DNA of 15,039 bases from Saccoglossus kowalevskii. Its lineage: Eukaryota; Hemichordata; Enteropneusta; Harrimaniidae. A model generated the notes under the pieces. That model had not been told where the DNA came from. It was given only the letters and a program-made list of their open reading frames with translations, and made no database searches. Location of the stretch: positions 1 through 15,039 of the forward strand of contig NW_003150764.1 in assembly GCF_000003605.2 (NCBI RefSeq), in the 5' to 3' direction. The position numbers and the translations under genes are program-made. Below are positions 9,701-15,039 of this stretch, one piece after another. Each line of letters opens with the position of its first letter. The stretch's first letter is position 1.

Positions 9701-9847
9701 GTTCGTGATGACGTTAGACATCCACACATTCACTTCCATGCTTCGCTCAGCTTCACTCTTCCCATGTTCTCATTTACCTCCAGTTATTTTTTCTTTTGGT
9801 GGAGTTTCGCTACTGATGTCATTTTCCCTTCATATTTTCCTCTTTAG
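9701..9847 (+). other. Intron 1 of the Jagged gene (147 bp)
   Basis: The donor is GTTCGT and the acceptor a pyrimidine-rich run ending TTTCCTCTTTAG at 9847. A TACTGAT branch-point match lies at 9811-9817, with its candidate branch A (9816) 31 bases before the final G. At 147 bp it is far shorter than the multi-kilobase first intron I expect in vertebrate Jagged genes. Its length is a multiple of three and its only in-frame stop is the TAG of the acceptor itself. Confidence 0.8.
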
Positions 9848-10144
9848 GCCTCTCTTGGTTCTGGATATTTTGAACTGCAAATTTTGTCAGTTTGGAATGC
9901 TGCTGGTGAATTGGAAAACGGGGATTGTTGTGACGGGGTCCCTGATCCGGACGGATCGTGCACGCAAGACTCGTGTGATACGCAAGTCTCAGTTTGTTTG
10001 AAGGAATTCCAATCGTCAGTAACTAGAGATGGACCTTGTACATTCGGAAAAGCACACAGTCAAATATTAGGAGGCAATTCATTTACTCTTCCGGCAGAGG
10101 ACGCTGCGGCCCGTTTAAAATTGTCATTCGAGTTTCGGTGGATG
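9848..10144 (+). CDS. Jag: Jagged/Serrate-type Notch ligand, coding exon 2 (MNNL / C2-like domain); partial gene
   Basis: This 99-codon exon encodes predicted residues 18-116, covering the MNNL region (N-terminal domain of Notch ligands, a C2-like fold that in Jagged binds phospholipids and contacts Notch beside the DSL domain). Landmarks are GSGYFELQILS (21-31), NAAGELENGDCC (34-45), then cysteines 55 and 60, VCLKEFQSSV (66-75), GPCTFG (79-84), LGGNSFTL (91-98) and the hydrophobic strand LKLSFEFRW (107-115). All six cysteines of the Jagged MNNL (44, 45, 55, 60, 67, 81) are present. NGELxNGxCC and CLKEFQ favour Jagged/Serrate over Delta. The acceptor is TTTCCTCTTTAG and the donor GTAAGT is perfect. 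Both ends are phase 0 and the length (297 bp) is close to human JAG1 exon 2 (306 bp as I recall). The DSL, EGF, cysteine-rich, transmembrane and cytoplasmic parts lie beyond the window. No frameshift or stop is seen, so the gene looks intact here. Confidence 0.95.
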
Positions 10145-13100
10145 GTAAGTATTATTATATTATTACTGCACGTTTGAAAAATCTAGTCTATTGGTGTCTT
10201 CCGTTTCGACCAGGAGTAATAATAATAGCGTCTAACGTGTCGTGTTGTTTTACCATGGTTTTGCAATTTTCAGTGTGCTACGCATACGATCAGTCCAGGA
10301 CAACCAACATTATTAGACTTTTATCGTAGTGTGTGACTGGTTGACATTGTTGTCTATTCACTCTTTTGGTGGCTGTCTTAATTATCTGACATCGTCGCTG
10401 TGACACCGGGGGATGAGGATAGTCCTTCGGAAAGTCCCTCCATCTCGGAAGTACTATCGCTACATTGTAACGAATTCCAACACACTTTCCAGACAAACAA
10501 CCTAACTTTTTGCGAAAATTAGAGACGAATTGATTCACTTTTTAGGTTGCATAACACTTGCTTGAAAAGTTGTAACAATAAGCGGGGCTTCCGCAAGGGT
10601 TTTTAAAGCAAAATATTTAAAAAAAAATATGCGGCAGATTATATACGCAGTGTTATATAGTAGAAATAAATGTGTACAACGACAGCTGTACGGTTGATAC
10701 TTTGATAGTGTCATATAAAATATTGTGCAGAGTGTTTGTGTGTGAACGACAAGTTAGCGGGTGCTGCTACGACAAATACTAATCCGGGCTACTAGTCCTG
10801 GTAATATTAATAAAACAAGCCCGCATGTCATTATCAAATCTATTTTCAGCACTTGGATCGACGATTTGTATGGCAATGAATGGGGGAATTTTTACCTTGT
10901 TTTGTTGTGCACTTCGCTCGTTTAAAACACTGCGTTGTTTTGTGACTGACACTACTGGCAGTCGCACGTGTCCTAATCACTCTCTTGACTAACGCATTCT
11001 GTGTTTTGGTGTCACCGTAATTAACTCAAAAGTACTTTGCAATACAAAAGTTGTGAGAATAGCCCTGAATAGCCTGAGATTGACGCGTGGTCGTAATATC
11101 CACTGAATTTTGGCACGCATTGAATGTACAGTTTGAATAATAACACCGAAATAAACAATATTTTTGTATGATTAGGCCTCTGCTATAATTTCATTATGTC
11201 AAACTCAATTATAAATGATATCAGTTTATATTTATTTTGTCATCATTTGCATATTTTAATAATTTACTGGGCAAAATGTAGTTAGATAGTCCATTATATA
11301 GCATTTCGTTTATTTCCTCAATTTCTGTGTTATCCACACCAAATCATTGTGGTGAGAATTGTGTGTGTATGCTTGTGTAATAAAACTAGGTCGTGGGAGA
11401 GTTATGGGGCTTGCTGAAAGAAACTGAAAGTAGGGTTTTGAAGCATGTTTACACATGTCTGAGGAAACAATGAAGTCTTCTTATCACAGGGCATGTCACC
11501 CAAGGCCAGTCATCCACTCTGACTTTTCACTTGTGGAATTTGGCTTCATTTGAACAGTAAGACCATTGGATTCATGAGAAAACGGGCTGCTTGGTTATTT
11601 ATGTTGACATTATGTCCATTTCAGTACTCTGTGTAAAACAATAGATGGTATATGATATGTTCTCATGGTGTGGGAAATACTGAGGATATTTTTAGATTTG
11701 TTTTTAATGACAGTCATTCACTTTAGAATAATAATGAAAATTTGCATATTAACTAGTAACTGTTTCCTGGTACCCCTTCAGACATACACTTATATACTAG
11801 TACCATGTTAGCAGAGCAGACAATAGGTATTATTCTTGGGACAACAACGCTTGATATAGCAATTGAAACATAATACTGAACAGAGAATATATAGTTAAGA
11901 TAGTATTTTAATTATTTAAAATCTGACAACTATAGACTATCATTATATTTTTGTCTTGTTAATTAAAGGTTACTGACTTGATACAGTTTAATATAAGTGG
12001 AAATAACATACCTAACCATATATCTTTGTATAAGAAAATAAAATGATGGTGGGAATAGTACCAAGAATAAACTTATGATTTGATCAATCTGGCAATCTGC
12101 CAACCAGTCAGATTTCAGTTTTGGTAAAACAAGTTTAAAATAGGTCGAAAAGTATTACTAATAATTTTGTCACAAAAATATCTTGTGTGTACAAAGTATT
12201 TTACATGTTGCTGCTAGCACAAGTCATAGATGACTTTTCTTTGAATGAGATCAAATCTGTACATTTACATCTAGATTATAGTAGCATGTGTGCTGTTGGC
12301 ACTTCTGCACACAGCCTGATTTAATACACCAATTCCCAAATGAATTCAATGTTTTGGTTGGGAAAATTATTATTGTGTGGATTATGACTAGAGGGAAAAT
12401 GTAATTACTGCCTTGTTAAGTGCAAGTGCAACTATATATTGTACTTCCTATTCTCAAAGCAGTGCTTAAAGTAATTTACACTTTTTTTTCCATGAAAGCT
12501 ATTTATTTTACTAGGTGCTAAAGTAGAATTCTATATCTCAGTCTCAGCATCTAATTTTAAATTACATTTGGGTAGTAATCATTTTGTTTTGAATGTTTTT
12601 CCTAGTCCCAGATGTTTCATATTCAAATCAATTGATCATTTTTTGAACCCTAGAGACAAAAAAATAATATAGATGACAGCAATTTCTGAAATGCATTAGA
12701 AATAGGATACACTTACTGTAAAATGAGCTGCAGCCAAATAAACGATTTCTGTTCGTCAAGTCTCAGAAAAGTCAAAATGGACACCAAAGTACTTGAAATT
12801 TTATATATCATATTTATTGAATTTTGTTTAATTTGATACTTACATTCAATTACATACATACATACTGAAATTATTTACAATGGATCATATCGACAAAAGT
12901 TGTTTATATTTAAAAAAAGTTAATCGAAATGACAAACTGGCTTCTACATTGTAGATCAGTGTGACTGTGTGTGTATATATATAGACAGATGTGGTCATTG
13001 ATGTTGTCATTAACATTTGTCTTGAGGGCATGGTATCAGTAGTTTTCAAACTGTGGAATATTATGCATCAGGATGGGATCATAATATAATTTGGGTTTGT

Positions 13101-14828
13101 CTGCCAAGCAATAATAATGACCTTAGTTTAAAATATCAGTGTATCAGTGTAACCTACATAATTTTTGTAAATTGCTAATGTGTTTTATTTTTGCATTAGG
13201 CAGGTTTCAGCACAATATAAATTCTTTAATTTTGTTATATCTTTGAAAAATGAATGAAAATAAATTTGATGTGGTTAATTGTGAAATTGTACCTAGCATT
13301 TGTTGTAGCTGATAACTCTACAACTGAATTTTCCTTACATTTAAATTTATGTTCAAAAATTGAGTCTAGTGGTTCAGGAAAAATAGTTATTGTCAAATCA
13401 AATTCAAAATTTAACTCCAGAAAATTGATGAGAATACACGTAAATTCTGACTAGTTGTTGAGATTGCAATATAGTCAAATAGCTGCTGGCGAACTTGCTA
13501 TGAAGTATAAGCTACAGTCACAAACTCAGGTTGTGAGGCTTCACTTTGTACAATTAAAGACGATTTGCTCTCATATAATTTATTACTCACAAAAATTGCA
13601 TTGTTCTAGAAATGTTTTTTGGTGAATCGCCAGTGAGTGCTTTTAATGGAACAATTCTGAACACATTGATCAATCAAGCCTTTGTAACACAAAATAAAAA
13701 TATTTTAATATTTTAGAAATGATTTGAGAACTCAATTTTCTTTTCACCAATATTGTCATTTTAAAAAATTTATGGCTATGAAATATTTAGAAATTATTTA
13801 GACTGGTATGAGATTTTAGTTGATATAACTGTATTTAATTTTGACAGATTAGGTTTTACTTGAATTAAGAATTCAACAATAACTATAGGTAATTGATTAA
13901 TTAATTAACATCTCTGAACATTAACAATTAGCACACCTCAGTAAATTAATAATCATTTAACTGGTCATTATCTATTCATGAGTATTTCTCATAGCTAGTC
14001 TGCAAAGTGGTCTCCCACACTAACTATCAATTTGTGCACGCTTACCTGCTCTGATGCCTGGGTCTATTTTAATCATCAAATATGTCCAACTTCACTCGTG
14101 TATTTTGTAACCCTGTGCATTTGTGTCCTCATATAAGAGTTGCAATTTGACTTTATCAATGAGATTTTTTTTGATTAGCCATGAAGATGGGAATACAATT
14201 AAAATAAAAAAACAATATATCCTAGTTGTCATGAGAAATGATTTATTTGTTTCATTGTAATATTTTCCATGTATTTATTTGTGATGACTGTAATGCAAGA
14301 TCAAGCTAAATATGCTTGAGGCAAGACTTTGCGAACACACAGACAACAGATGGAAAACTTGGACACCAAGAAATAACGTGGATGCAGTCTCTGATCAATA
14401 TTTAAAGAAAATGTAATTTTTTGGTAAAAATAATCCTATGATCATAAAGAATTATAGCTAAGTGGTGTAAAAGTACACCATGCACAATTTTTTTTATGAA
14501 ATCTTTGAACACTAGGCTACATATATTTTCCCTCTAAATTATGCAGCATTAGGAACAAACATTTTCATAATCAGAGAAATGTCTGAACTTTGATCAACAA
14601 CCTGACGATAAAATTACATCCATGTGAAGATCGTTACATGGAAATATGTACCATGCTGTGTTAAGAGATTTATTGCATCTGACTCTTATGTGTGTTGTTC
14701 ACATATACACATTACACCAAAACTTTTCTTTGATGACATTTCATTTCATCTGTGCAACAATTTAACATATCTATATAATGTTAACAATGTAGTTAGAAAA
14801 CAAGTTGGTCAGCAGTCAAGATGCAAGC
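10145..14828 (+). other. Intron 2 of the Jagged gene (continues past the window)
   Basis: It begins with GTAAGT. I scanned for the next expected piece, a short exon encoding a Jagged-like SYTLLVEAWD strand and then the DSL exon, and found neither, so intron 2 is at least 4.9 kb. Up to about 11,150 the sequence resembles the upstream flank, with abundant CpG. Beyond that it is markedly AT-rich and CpG-poor. Open frames such as 13254-13454 show no recognisable domain. Matches to the CSL consensus occur at 11052-11059 (TGTGAGAA) and 11669-11676 (TGTGGGAA). A 7-bp perfect hairpin TGGTGTA/TACACCA sits at 14463-14480. Confidence 0.8.
11669..11676 (+). promoter_or_regulatory. CSL (RBPJ/Su(H)) consensus match in intron 2
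   Basis: TGTGGGAA matches YGTGRGAA exactly. About two such matches are expected by chance in a window this size, so this one alone is weak evidence. It is listed because it lies in an early intron of a Notch-ligand gene. Confidence 0.2.
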
Positions 14829-15039
14829 CTAGTTATGATTGCTTAGCATATCAACTGAAATGTCATGTCAAATCTAGTTATGATTGCTTAGCATAGCAAC
14901 TGAAATGTCATGTCACATCTAGTTATGATTGCTTAGCATAGCATCTGATCTAGTTATGATTGCTTAGCATAGCATCTGAAATGTCATGTCAAATCTAGTT
15001 ATGATTGCTTACATAGCAACTGAAATGTCTGTCAATCTA
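14829..15039. repeat. Tandem repeat, 45-bp unit, 5 copies, cut by right edge
   Basis: The unit begins CTAGTTATGATTGCTTAGCA and continues TAGCAACTGAAATGTCATGT plus CAAAT. Copies start at 14829, 14874, 14919, 14950 and 14995, and a sixth begins at 15037. Copies 1, 2 and 4 are 45 bp. Copy 3 is only 31 bp because the ACTGAAATGTCATG part is cut to CTGAT. Copy 5 has three single-base deletions. Copies 3 and 4 share GCATCTG where 1, 2 and 5 have CAACTG, showing two sub-lineages. The array lies in intron 2 and continues beyond the window. Its length, a multiple of three, lets a short open frame run into it, which is not a gene. Confidence 0.95.

Noticed and set aside
9473-9847. Single-exon 124-codon gene read through the Jagged start
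   Set aside because: It begins at a GTG, includes the whole of intron 1, and ends exactly at the TAG of the splice acceptor. The spliced model explains the same frame.
9705-10329. Other + strand frames overlapping exon 2 (9705-10001, 10036-10329)
   Set aside because: Out-of-frame shadows of the MNNL exon and its introns.
13254-13454. 66-codon open frame starting MKINLMWLIVKLYLAFVVA, signal-peptide-like
   Set aside because: A hydrophobic start is common in AT-rich sequence; it is inside an intron, has no recognised domain, and its Lys/Asn/Ser-rich remainder fits random AT-rich DNA.
14624-14896. 90-codon open frame running into the 45-bp repeat
   Set aside because: Open only because the repeat unit is a multiple of three; no domain recognised.
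10145-15039. Search for Jagged exon 3 and the DSL exon
   Set aside because: No acceptor followed by a SYTLLVEAWD-like strand or a DSL cysteine pattern was found by eye, so none is annotated.

Overview
The window looks like nuclear DNA from an animal, most likely an invertebrate. It has AT-rich non-coding DNA, tandem repeats, a long (AC)n microsatellite, short stop-riddled ORFs, and one gene split by spliceosomal introns. I cannot name the species. A Jagged-type Notch ligand together with a mosaic CpG pattern (CpG-normal upstream, CpG-poor inside the gene) would fit a hemichordate, cephalochordate, echinoderm, mollusc or similar animal.

The only gene I can support is the 5' end of a Jagged/Serrate-type Notch ligand on the + strand. 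Coding exon 1 (9650-9700) gives a short signal peptide. A 147-bp intron (9701-9847) follows. Exon 2 (9848-10144) encodes the MNNL region, the N-terminal C2-like domain, with its six cysteines. Intron 2 then starts with a perfect GTAAGT donor and runs off the right edge (more than 4.9 kb). The DSL domain, EGF repeats, transmembrane segment and cytoplasmic tail lie outside the window. Two upstream ATGs precede the start, one of them opening a frame that overlaps it.

Layout: 1-983 is a minisatellite of about 29 copies of a ~34-bp unit, cut by the window edge. 984-9454 is non-coding DNA upstream of the gene, with an (AC)38 tract (1754-1830), a 38-bp repeat of about 2.8 copies (4847-4953), a 116-bp MITE-like element (5770-5885), several short hairpins, and more CACGTG and CACGCG E-boxes than expected. 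9455-10144 holds the 5' leader and first two coding exons. 10145-15039 is intron 2, ending in a 45-bp tandem repeat (14829-15039).

The most striking large-scale signal is a drop in CpG density near 11,150, about 1 kb into intron 2. By hand count there are about 45 CpG in the 1 kb before it and only 19 in the 3.9 kb after it. This matches an unmethylated promoter and 5' end changing to a germline-methylated gene body. With it go several consensus CSL/RBPJ sites, one overlapping a CACGTG E-box 1.5 kb upstream of the start. That makes Notch-pathway feedback on this ligand gene a testable idea. I found no previously undescribed multi-gene system.
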